Below are positions 23,532-30,979 of a stretch of DNA of 33,293 bases, piece by piece. The position numbers and the translations under genes are program-made. The notes under the pieces were generated by a model. That model was given only the letters and a program-made list of their open reading frames with translations. It ran no database searches and was not told the origin of the DNA. The DNA is from JAYEMH01 sp034717985 [NCBI: Candidatus Ratteibacteria bacterium]. GTDB taxonomy: Bacteria; CAZDME01; JAYEMH01. The DNA lies in assembly GCA_034717985.1 (NCBI GenBank), contig JAYEMH010000032.1:1-33293 (forward strand), given 5' to 3'. Within the stretch, counting starts at the first letter, position 1, and every line of letters begins with the position of its first letter.

Positions 23532-23804
23532 TTAATCCTTTTGGCCTTTTAAAAATCGCGCCAACTCAATAAATATCCCGGCAACTAAAGATAAATATGC
23601 CACCCTGGCCAGCCATTCAGCTATCTTCTGCTGTTTCAAAATGAGCAGAAAGGCACAGATAGTTAAAAGAAATATAAAACCCAATATAAATCCCGAGCCG
23701 GGATTATGTCTCAAATAATTGAAAAACCTATTAAACCAACTATTCATTTTATTGTTTTCTAAAATACCCAGCCCAGTGAACCAAAAGATATTAGATAATC
23801 CCAA
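23532..23804 (-). CDS. Small membrane protein, unknown function
   Basis: Up to 90 residues; the better start may be ATG at 23747 (MNSWFNRFFNYLRHNPGSG), giving 71. It has one or two hydrophobic segments (GFILGFIFLLTICAFLLIL and VAYLSLVAGIFIELARFL) and a short polar C-terminus. It follows the MazF gene directly (14-bp overlap if the long start is used) and precedes a GT-C gene. No family recognised; possibly an accessory subunit of the neighbouring membrane enzyme. Confidence 0.55.
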   Translation of the reverse strand: MGLSNIFWFTGLGILENNKMNSWFNRFFNYLRHNPGSGFILGFIFLLTICAFLLILKQQKIAEWLARVAYLSLVAGIFIELARFLKGQKD

Positions 23805-24135
23805 GATGAATCAAAAGTGCCTCTTCTATCTTCTTTAAACTTTCTTTCGATATCCTGTTTAAAAGTTTAATTAACCGTTTTTTATCTAAGGTTCGGATCT
23901 GATTAGCTTTTACCTTTGAATCTTTAGGAAGTTGACTTTCTTCTTTAAAAAGAAGAGTCTCAAAAGGATATATTTTTTCCGTTTTTGAAGTAAGAGGAAG
24001 AACGGTAATCGTATCAGCAAATTGGTTATTACGGTTGTTGGAAATTACAAAGGCTGGTCTTGTCTTTCCTATTTCATGACCGACTACTGGTTCTAATGAA
24101 ACAAGCCAAATTTCACCTCTCTTAGGAAAATTCAT
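23791..24135 (-). CDS. MazF/PemK-family endoribonuclease toxin
   Basis: The 114-residue protein has the family start PKRGEIWLVSLEPVVGHEIGKTRPAFVISNN, then ADTITVLPLTSKTEK and VKANQIRTLDKKRLIKLL, all hallmarks of MazF/PemK toxins that cut mRNA at short motifs. ATG at 24135 lies three bases after the antitoxin stop with GGATGG upstream, so the pair is translated together. It is probably a complete, functional type II toxin, inserted between the AftD-like and GT-C genes. Confidence 0.93.
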   Translation of the reverse strand: MNFPKRGEIWLVSLEPVVGHEIGKTRPAFVISNNRNNQFADTITVLPLTSKTEKIYPFETLLFKEESQLPKDSKVKANQIRTLDKKRLIKLLNRISKESLKKIEEALLIHLGII

Positions 24136-24138
24136 GTT

Positions 24139-24360
24139 TTATTTCCATCCTTTCAGAGTAATCTTTTCCCATTCCTCAGCAATTCTTCTATCTTCCTCTT
24201 TTGTTGCCCTGTACCCTTCTATTAAAAGCCTATCCAACCTTTCTTTTCTTTTCCTTTCTAACTTCTCTTTTAAGGCTTCCGCAATAAAACGGCTCTTATT
24301 AGGAAGATTTTGTATCTTCTGGGCTATTTCCTCAGGTAAGGTAATATTTAATCTTTCCAT
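24139..24360 (-). CDS. Ribbon-helix-helix antitoxin partner of MazF
   Basis: About 73 residues from ATG at 24360 (MERLNITLPEEIAQKI), preceded at seven bases by a strong AGGAGGTGG ribosome binding site; a GTG three codons earlier overlaps that site and is unlikely. The N-terminal RLNITLPEEIAQKI, then FIAEALKEKLERK, is a ribbon-helix-helix DNA-binding fold. The C-terminal half (EEDRRIAEEWEKITLKGWK) is the likely toxin-binding tail. It should repress its own promoter, where inverted repeats are visible. Confidence 0.88.
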   Translation of the reverse strand: MERLNITLPEEIAQKIQNLPNKSRFIAEALKEKLERKRKERLDRLLIEGYRATKEEDRRIAEEWEKITLKGWK

Positions 24361-24374
24361 ACTTACCACCTCCT

Positions 24375-24403
24375 GTATAAATTATACACCAATTTATGTG
24401 TAT
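24375..24403. promoter_or_regulatory. Candidate operator of the toxin-antitoxin operon
   Basis: GTATAAATTATAC (24375-24387) is a palindrome around one central base and covers the -10 box. ATACAC (24384-24389) and GTGTAT (24398-24403) form a second inverted repeat in the promoter spacer. Ribbon-helix-helix antitoxins normally bind such sites to autorepress; binding here is inferred. Confidence 0.55.
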
Positions 24404-24409
24404 TGTCAA
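24381..24409 (-). promoter_or_regulatory. Consensus sigma-70 promoter of the toxin-antitoxin operon
   Basis: On the minus strand TTGACA (24409-24404) is followed by a 17-base spacer and TATAAT (24386-24381), both perfect consensus. The TGA inside TTGACA is the stop codon of the upstream AftD-like gene. Confidence 0.9.
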
Positions 24410-27400
24410 TGCATTTTATTTTGGGATCTCTTTTTTGCACCCCAAAACACCAAACACCCCACACACCCCAGAAAGGTCAATCCTGAAATCCCTAACCCTA
24501 TGTAAAAAAGTGACTGGGGTAAAAAATAAAGGACTAAGGTAAAATTCTCTGGTAAGTTTAACTCTTTCGGATCTATATACCATCCATTGGCATACATATT
24601 AACTAAATGATGTTTTGCCGCCAATGGCTTTTTAAATAGATAGCTAATATCGTCCGGAGTGAATTTCATTCTATATTTTTCCTCTTTCACCCCCCACTTT
24701 GGATAGTCCGCCACAACTTCCTCAAATTGACTATGAGCTATGAGCGATGAGCTATGAGCTAAATATAGTCGCCACTGCCCATGAAAACTTTCATTGAATA
24801 CCAGCCAGAACGGTTTCCTGGCCCCATTTACCTTAACCTGGTATTTAGTCGAATTTATCTTTTTAAAAGTAATTTCCGGCTCATTTCTGTCTCCTGTCTT
24901 CTGGCTTCTGGCTTCCGGCTCTATTATCAGCCGCTTCACTTTGAAACTATCGTCTTCGAGTTTATCTAAACACTGCTCCCCTTTTTCCAGATGAACTCTC
25001 TTTTCAATCCATAAATTCTCCAGATTGTCTTCACTTTCAAATGCTGATTTAAAGAAAACTCTTTTTCCATCTATTTTAAAGAGAGGCCGGTCGAGAATAA
25101 AATCATCTCTGGAAAGTAACGAACGGGCATAAACCCTCAATCTTCTGAAATAAAAAGGGTAATATTCCTTTAGTCTGGTCAATCCCTTCAACCTCAATTT
25201 TATCTCTCGCAAATTATATCCCTGCTCATCCGGCTGGATATTTCTTATCAGTTGGTAAGCATTAATTCGTAATTTATCCCAGCCGGCCGTCCCGGGGAGA
25301 TAGTCGAAAAAAATATTTTTGTCAATAGCTGCATCGCCATTAAAATCCAAACCAAAGATAAGCTCAATGTTTTGCAGATTGATTTTTTCAACCTTACAGT
25401 CCAATTCAATCATCGGAAATTGCCTAAGGTCTATGGAATCGATGGATTTAGACAGCTCTAAATAAGCTAACGGCCTGGCCATGGTTAAACCCTCGCCATA
25501 GGTTTTTAAGGCGTAGTTTTCCGGCTGATCCTCAAACGACCATTTTTCCATTTCTTCTTCGGAAGCTAAATCTATATCCAGAACATCTTCAACTACCTGA
25601 AAGAACTCCTCCGAAGAATAACGGCAAAACTGCAGTCCTTTGAGCCAAAATCTATATTTACCTTTTCTCTCCGGTCTGCCGCAATCCACTCCCCATATCT
25701 TGTGGGGATAAACCTCCAAATAAATCAATTCATAATGCTTTTTATCCGGATAGGTGGATTTGGCTTTATTATAAAGGTCATAGTTAAAATCAGACCAAAC
25801 TATTGACGCCCGCCTGGGATATATGCCCCGGATATATTCGTTGACTTGGCCGTCTTTATCGAAATCTATACCGGCTACCACTTCAATCGTCTGGATTGCC
25901 GGATTCTCCACCCGGTAAGTCAAAGAAAGATTGGGATATTTTTTTAAATCCACTCTAATACTCTTGTTTTGCATCTGGACAAATTCATCTTCTATTTCAT
26001 CTCCGTCAAAATAGGCGGATAAAACTAATATTTCATCTTTGATATTCTTGGGTTGCATCTGCTCTGATTTAACTTTTCTTTTATCTTCATCAGAATGTAA
26101 AGATGAAATTACTACTTCATCTTTGACAATAGAGTAATTATAAGTGACCTTTGAGGGACTAAAAGACCAGTTTTCCAAATCCCCCTCCGTTCCAAAATTA
26201 AATTCTACTCCGATTTCATCTTTTTTTCTGACCCGAACCGGCGAAATATTCATCTTAATAATGTAATCACCTGACCGGGACAGATAAAATTTCTTGTCTT
26301 TGCTTAAAACATAGCTTAAGTCAACGTTCGGTTGATTTATTTTCTCCCAGATTGGTTCTTCCGACTTTTGTCTTTCCTTTTTTTCAACCAGAAGCAATTT
26401 TATATCTTTCGTCCCGGCGACCCAGACTCCTGATAACCTGGCAATCCCAATCTCATGCCGGCCGGCTTCAATGTCCACTTCCCCCAGCTTGGCATATCTT
26501 CTGTCCGCATTCAATTCCCGGAATCGAGTACCCAGCGTTACTATCTTCTCATTGATTTCCAGGTCGAATCTCGGGATGACTCTCTCCGGCAAATCTATCG
26601 TATCCAGATAAACCTCATATTTTCCGGCGTTTTCAGCTTTGAGCTCTATTTTCTGCCTGTTTGTTATTCTCCGGCCGCTGCGCAGCCGGGAAGAAATTCC
26701 ATAAGATTCTCTGATTATCGTCTTCGGACTTAACTCAAGCGCTAAATCACGCCAGCAGCTATCCCAAAAAATAAAATTGTTTATATTTTTCAAATTTTTC
26801 CCTGATATCTGCTTTCCCGGAAGAAAAACATTATTATTTTTAATTAACTCGGTGATGCCTATGATGGGAAGACAACCAAACTCATTTCCTATAAAAGCGG
26901 CGCTCTCCGAACCAACGTAGAAATGAGGAAATGGGTTGGGCACTTCGTAGAGCCGGCTGGTCCCTTCAAATGAAACGCGCTTGAGTCCGGGAGTAACCTC
27001 GGCCAGGCGGTCGAAGTATTTTGGTTCCTTTCCATACCAGTAATAAAGATTGGGTTCCTTTTTAGGTGTCGATGGCACCAGGACATACTTAACGGAAAGT
27101 AAGCGCAAAAGAAAAGTGCTATAGGAGTAGCCAAGATACGAAGAGATATAAGGCCAGTCGGCCGGGTTATTAAAGCGAAGCGGCAATAAAAAAGACTCGG
27201 CTAAATTTACCCCGGAAAGCGCCGGGTGCCGCCCGGAAGAATAACCGAAGCGGTAGGGCACCGGAAGCCACAAGGTGCGAAAAAAATTGGGCTGGGAATG
27301 TAGAAAGTTTTCTAGATGACCGGATTCTTCCGGCACCGACTGCGGAACAAAATTTCCTAAATAGTGCAGGGTGCTTATTGGCTGGACGGGAAACAGGATA

Positions 27401-28647
27401 AAAAATCCGGCTAAAGCTGCGGCCGTTAAACTTAGTTTCGTAACCGGAGCAGAAATATTAAGGCGGGCTTTAACCCGGATTAAAAGCCGGTCTATTCTAT
27501 CGCCGCTTATCAGATAGTCGGCTAAACCGCCGATTAAAGCCGCGTAAGAAAGCGCCAGCGGAGACCACCATTTACCGGGTTCACGAAACATAAAAAAACC
27601 CGGGAAATGCCGGAAGAACCAAATATAAACTTCGCCAAAGGGCGGTTTACTTCCCTTGGCGAAAAAAGAAAATACCAGCGCCGTGATTCCAAAAAACAAA
27701 AGCATTCTTTTATGCCGGCGGACAGAAAACAGAAAAACACTGAAGGCCAGAATAGGCAGTAACAGAAACTGCGGATGAGGCGGGTTTATTATACCGCTTT
27801 TACCCCACCCGGTTGCCTGTAAACCTGAAACATGCAGCAAGTTCCAATAGCTCAGGGTCCGCACCCAGCCGGCATTATCATATCCTTGAGGCAAAGCAAC
27901 AAAAGAGGCGCCGGAAGCCCGGCCGAACAGGAACGGAATTAACATATAAGAATGGAATAGAACAGTCATCAAGCCCATAAAAAATAACTGCCGGCCAAGT
28001 TTCAAGAAACCATAATGGCCTTTCGCCGCGCTAACTGTAAAGTAATACACAAAATATAAGGCGCAAAACATGGCCGTTATATAAGCAATACGCATATCAT
28101 AGACCATTTCTAAAGCGAAGACAGCGCAAAATAAGAATTCATATCGAAAATGCGCCCGCTGAAGCGCCCGAATAAACAAGGCCAGAGCTAAGGGGCTTAC
28201 GGCTACGGCTAAAGCCATATTGGTTACGGCGGTAATAAAAAACATATAGGTATTTAGATTGAAGACGATAATTGTCACCGCCGTTCCAACTCGGCGGTAG
28301 CCTAAAGTGCGGGCTAAATACCAGGGGGAAAATATTAAAAAGAAGATAAGCGGAACATAACAAGTTAATCGTTCAATAATAGAAAAACTCCAGCCAAAGG
28401 TCCGAAACAGAAACCCGGTGAACATCACCAGGGGAGCGCTGGATAAACTTAGAATCCGGTATCCCCCCAGACCGGCACCCCATAAGCAGGCCGTTAAATC
28501 AGACATGGAACCTTTGGAAAGATACCACCAATCCCCGTAGGTAAGCGCTCCCGGCAAAAACCAGCGCCAATAAAGTCCGATAACGGCCAGAACGGCTAAC
28601 ATAACAGGTATATTTTTAAATCCGGCAGGCCCGGTATGCTTATTCAT
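24406..28647 (-). CDS. AftD-like (DUF3367-type) giant GT-C protein with beta-rich extracytoplasmic region
   Basis: The protein has 1413 residues. Residues 1 to about 430 are multi-pass membrane, starting with a GT-C-like loop (GALTYGDWWYLSKGSMSD, D39) and carrying FFAKGSKPPFGEVYIWFFRHFPGFFMFREPGKWWS (about 330-362), a pattern of AftD-type arabinofuranosyltransferases. A long extracytoplasmic part follows, with beta-sandwich-like stretches and two acidic loops, DFDKDGQVNE (about 928) and DFNGDAAIDK (about 1100), resembling EF-hand or dockerin calcium loops. A final membrane segment (FYIGLGISGLTFLGCVGCLVFW) precedes the end. Two heptamer tracts encode AHSSSLIAHSQ (about 1296) and EARSQKTGDR (about 1243). 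It starts eight bases inside the upstream GT2. It probably adds sugar branches to a surface glycan; acceptor unknown. Confidence 0.82.
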   Translation of the reverse strand: MNKHTGPAGFKNIPVMLAVLAVIGLYWRWFLPGALTYGDWWYLSKGSMSDLTACLWGAGLGGYRILSLSSAPLVMFTGFLFRTFGWSFSIIERLTCYVPLIFFLIFSPWYLARTLGYRRVGTAVTIIVFNLNTYMFFITAVTNMALAVAVSPLALALFIRALQRAHFRYEFLFCAVFALEMVYDMRIAYITAMFCALYFVYYFTVSAAKGHYGFLKLGRQLFFMGLMTVLFHSYMLIPFLFGRASGASFVALPQGYDNAGWVRTLSYWNLLHVSGLQATGWGKSGIINPPHPQFLLLPILAFSVFLFSVRRHKRMLLFFGITALVFSFFAKGSKPPFGEVYIWFFRHFPGFFMFREPGKWWSPLALSYAALIGGLADYLISGDRIDRLLIRVKARLNISAPVTKLSLTAAALAGFFILFPVQPISTLHYLGNFVPQSVPEESGHLENFLHSQPNFFRTLWLPVPYRFGYSSGRHPALSGVNLAESFLLPLRFNNPADWPYISSYLGYSYSTFLLRLLSVKYVLVPSTPKKEPNLYYWYGKEPKYFDRLAEVTPGLKRVSFEGTSRLYEVPNPFPHFYVGSESAAFIGNEFGCLPIIGITELIKNNNVFLPGKQISGKNLKNINNFIFWDSCWRDLALELSPKTIIRESYGISSRLRSGRRITNRQKIELKAENAGKYEVYLDTIDLPERVIPRFDLEINEKIVTLGTRFRELNADRRYAKLGEVDIEAGRHEIGIARLSGVWVAGTKDIKLLLVEKKERQKSEEPIWEKINQPNVDLSYVLSKDKKFYLSRSGDYIIKMNISPVRVRKKDEIGVEFNFGTEGDLENWSFSPSKVTYNYSIVKDEVVISSLHSDEDKRKVKSEQMQPKNIKDEILVLSAYFDGDEIEDEFVQMQNKSIRVDLKKYPNLSLTYRVENPAIQTIEVVAGIDFDKDGQVNEYIRGIYPRRASIVWSDFNYDLYNKAKSTYPDKKHYELIYLEVYPHKIWGVDCGRPERKGKYRFWLKGLQFCRYSSEEFFQVVEDVLDIDLASEEEMEKWSFEDQPENYALKTYGEGLTMARPLAYLELSKSIDSIDLRQFPMIELDCKVEKINLQNIELIFGLDFNGDAAIDKNIFFDYLPGTAGWDKLRINAYQLIRNIQPDEQGYNLREIKLRLKGLTRLKEYYPFYFRRLRVYARSLLSRDDFILDRPLFKIDGKRVFFKSAFESEDNLENLWIEKRVHLEKGEQCLDKLEDDSFKVKRLIIEPEARSQKTGDRNEPEITFKKINSTKYQVKVNGARKPFWLVFNESFHGQWRLYLAHSSSLIAHSQFEEVVADYPKWGVKEEKYRMKFTPDDISYLFKKPLAAKHHLVNMYANGWYIDPKELNLPENFTLVLYFLPQSLFYIGLGISGLTFLGCVGCLVFWGAKKRSQNKMH
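24731..24758. repeat. Heptamer tandem repeat (CTATGAG) inside the AftD-like gene
   Basis: Four 7-bp units: CTATGAG, CTATGAG, CGATGAG, CTATGAG. They encode part of AHSSSLIAHSQ. Seven is not a multiple of three, so gain or loss of one unit would shift the frame before the C-terminal membrane segment. Confidence 0.8.
24886..24920. repeat. Heptamer tandem repeat (TCTGGCT) inside the AftD-like gene
   Basis: Five 7-bp units: TCTGTCT, CCTGTCT, TCTGGCT, TCTGGCT, TCCGGCT. They encode the polar stretch EPEARSQKTGDR. This is a different word from the tract 130 bases away but has the same unit length. Confidence 0.75.
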
Positions 28648-29467
28648 AGTTTTTATCTAAAGGTAACAATTCATCCTTAATATTATGGTCCCGCTTGTAT
28701 TGCAGTTCCCAGAGCTTGGCCATTTCCGCAAAAAAAACAAAAGCTCCTCCAATCGATTCAATAAGGCCATGTAAACCGTATCGGTAAAATTTTGCCTGGA
28801 AATAATACATATAAAAGCCGGCGGCCGTGCGATAAAGCAAATTAAAAGCGTTTACTCTGTAAACGGGCCGCCGCCACCAAAAAGCCTTCGGATTACCATT
28901 AAATACCTTCCGGGCGTCCCTGGATGTATAGGCATTCAGTTTGCGGATACCTTCTTCCATACTTAAACTCGCCCAATGAATATTAAAATTCTTTAGGTAT
29001 CCAGCTTTCCCTTTTAACTCTATCGGGGCGTGGGCCCGGGTATCAGAATATCTACCGGCCGCCTTTTTAAATAAATATAACACCCCGGGCCTTTCTACCA
29101 TAAAAGCGCAGGTGCAAAAGTTATTCCGGGGAATGTAGTATCCGCTATATTCATCATGGCTGTTAACGGCTTGAAGGATTTCATCCTTGAGCGGAGGAGG
29201 AATCCTTTCTGTCGCATTAACTTTTAAAATCCACTCGGATGCTGCCTGCTCAATCCCCATGTTTGCCCTCAATTCATGGCTTTCCTCTTCAGACTGAATT
29301 ATCCTATCTGTGTATTGACGGGCTATTTCTATCGTCCTGTCCGAACTGAACATATCAACCAGGATAATTTCATTTACCCAGCCCTTGACAGACTCTAAAC
29401 AACCGCGGATAAATCTTTCGGCATTATAAGTAATAATCAAGGCGCTTACAGCCGCTTTCTCTTCCAC
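28640..29467 (-). CDS. GT2 glycosyltransferase, WaaE/KdtX-like, with altered DxD motif
   Basis: The 275-residue protein matches the WaaE-like GT2 layout: SALIITYNAERFIRGCLES, NEIILVDMFSSDRTIEIARQYTD, ANMGIEQAASEWILKV, and a C-terminal part with VYRVNAFNLLYRTAAGFYMYYFQAKFYRYGLHGLIESI, typical of enzymes that add a sugar to lipopolysaccharide core or related acceptors. In place of the usual DADE metal-binding motif it reads NATE (84-87), and the VDSxSTDxT motif reads VDMFSSDRT. It may therefore be metal-independent, inactive, or a binding partner. It starts with GTG at 29467 without a strong ribosome binding site and overlaps the AftD-like gene by eight bases. Confidence 0.83.
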   Translation of the reverse strand: MEEKAAVSALIITYNAERFIRGCLESVKGWVNEIILVDMFSSDRTIEIARQYTDRIIQSEEESHELRANMGIEQAASEWILKVNATERIPPPLKDEILQAVNSHDEYSGYYIPRNNFCTCAFMVERPGVLYLFKKAAGRYSDTRAHAPIELKGKAGYLKNFNIHWASLSMEEGIRKLNAYTSRDARKVFNGNPKAFWWRRPVYRVNAFNLLYRTAAGFYMYYFQAKFYRYGLHGLIESIGGAFVFFAEMAKLWELQYKRDHNIKDELLPLDKNYE

Positions 29468-29480
29468 AATTATTCTTTCT

Positions 29481-30947
29481 TTAAAGGTAAGCTTTGGGAT
29501 GGACCTGCCCGGTTAACCATAATTTCAGAAAACGCATTATCCGATTGGTCATATCCATGTGGAATCTTATAAATCCCAGGTTTTTATCCCGGTGTTTTAA
29601 AATAGTGAGCTCCATCTTTAAAAATAATTTCAATAACCGCCATTTGCCGAAACCCGGATGAATGGGAGGAATTCTTGACGCAATGGAACGGACGATAATT
29701 CTTTCTTCCAGAGGATAATTTTCCGTCTCAATCTGTTGGGCGGTAAAGGCGCTCCTTTGATAAGATTGATCGATTACCTCTTCATTATGAATTTCTTTCC
29801 TAAAAATATCGTGGGCCTCGGTAAAAGGATAAGGAATGAAATAAAACCAGGCCATCTGCCGCCAGCTAAAACCCGACTTATTGGCGAACTTGATAGATTT
29901 CATATCCCGCTCCAGGGTCGCCCCCGGCAAACCGACGATAAAACTACCTCCTATTTTGATATCGAATTTCTGCAGCACTTCAACTGCTCTTTCGATTTTA
30001 TCAAAGGTTTCTCCTTTTTTCAAACTCAAGAATAAATCCGGATCAGCCGTTTCAATCCCCAGGCTAACTTCAAAAAGACCCGCTTTTTTCATTACTTTAA
30101 CGTTTCCTTCATTAAGTTTATCGGCCCGGATACCATTGGCAAACCTGAACCGCATCTTTATATCCTTCTTTAAAATCGTATCCAGGATTGTCATCATTCT
30201 ATCTTCCTTTAAAGGAAAGTTATCATCGATTATCTCTAAATTATTTGTCTGATGTTTCTTAAAAGCAAATTCTATCTCTGCCACTACGTTTTCAGGACTG
30301 CGATATCTCCATTTTTTTCCTGATATTTTCGGTCCGGCACAATAAGTACAGTTATAAGGGCAGCCCCGGCTGGTAAGAATCTGGTAATAACCCATCGCAT
30401 TGTTGTTCCGTCTGACAGATTCAAAACGTTCATAGGCCGGAAAATCCAATTCATCCAGATTAGCAACCATATCTCCCTGATGAACCTTGTCTAAATCATC
30501 TTTTAAAACTACACCGGGCAGGCTGGCCAGCTCATCTTTAAGATGAAGGTTTTCTATAATGCTTGATATTGTATTTTCTGTTTCTCCCACCACCGCAAAA
30601 TCAAAATAGCCGGGAAAAGCGGCAAAAAGTTTTTTATAGAGAAGGGTAACATGGGGCCCGCCGATAAAAACCCGGGCTTTCGGAAAATACATTTTTATTT
30701 TCTTCAGCAAATCCGGTATGGCATGCATACTGCCAATATTTATGGTTACACCCACTCCGTCAATAGTCTGGCTGTTTGCTATTTCTTTGAGAATTTTTTC
30801 GTAAGGCTCTTTAATTAAATTAAAATCAAGAATTCTAAAATTACAATTTTTGTTATTCTTTAATGAAGAGGCGATATATCCCAGCCCTATATTAACCCTC
30901 ATGGAACATCCTCCTTGCGGGTCAATAAACAATATATTCCTTTTCAT
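29481..30947 (-). CDS. B12-binding-domain radical SAM protein
   Basis: The 488-residue protein has an N-terminal Rossmann-like B12-binding domain (NILFIDPQGG, GVGVTINIGSMHAIPDLL, ARVFIGGPHVTL, about 4-102), then a radical SAM core with SRGCPYNCTYCAGP, the CxxxCxxC cluster motif at C196, C200 and C203, followed by IDDNFPLKEDRM, LFEVSLGIETADPDLF and GGSFIVGLPGATLERDM. The lower-axial-ligand DxHxxG motif of methylcobalamin enzymes is not visible. Members of this large group carry out methylations and other C-H chemistry. In this locus a sugar or lipid substrate is plausible but not shown. ATG at 30947 has GGAG a few bases upstream. Thirty-two bases separate it from a close paralogue. Confidence 0.88.
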   Translation of the reverse strand: MKRNILFIDPQGGCSMRVNIGLGYIASSLKNNKNCNFRILDFNLIKEPYEKILKEIANSQTIDGVGVTINIGSMHAIPDLLKKIKMYFPKARVFIGGPHVTLLYKKLFAAFPGYFDFAVVGETENTISSIIENLHLKDELASLPGVVLKDDLDKVHQGDMVANLDELDFPAYERFESVRRNNNAMGYYQILTSRGCPYNCTYCAGPKISGKKWRYRSPENVVAEIEFAFKKHQTNNLEIIDDNFPLKEDRMMTILDTILKKDIKMRFRFANGIRADKLNEGNVKVMKKAGLFEVSLGIETADPDLFLSLKKGETFDKIERAVEVLQKFDIKIGGSFIVGLPGATLERDMKSIKFANKSGFSWRQMAWFYFIPYPFTEAHDIFRKEIHNEEVIDQSYQRSAFTAQQIETENYPLEERIIVRSIASRIPPIHPGFGKWRLLKLFLKMELTILKHRDKNLGFIRFHMDMTNRIMRFLKLWLTGQVHPKAYL

Positions 30948-30979
30948 TTACTCTCCAGCCCTTTCTATCTGTACCGGCT

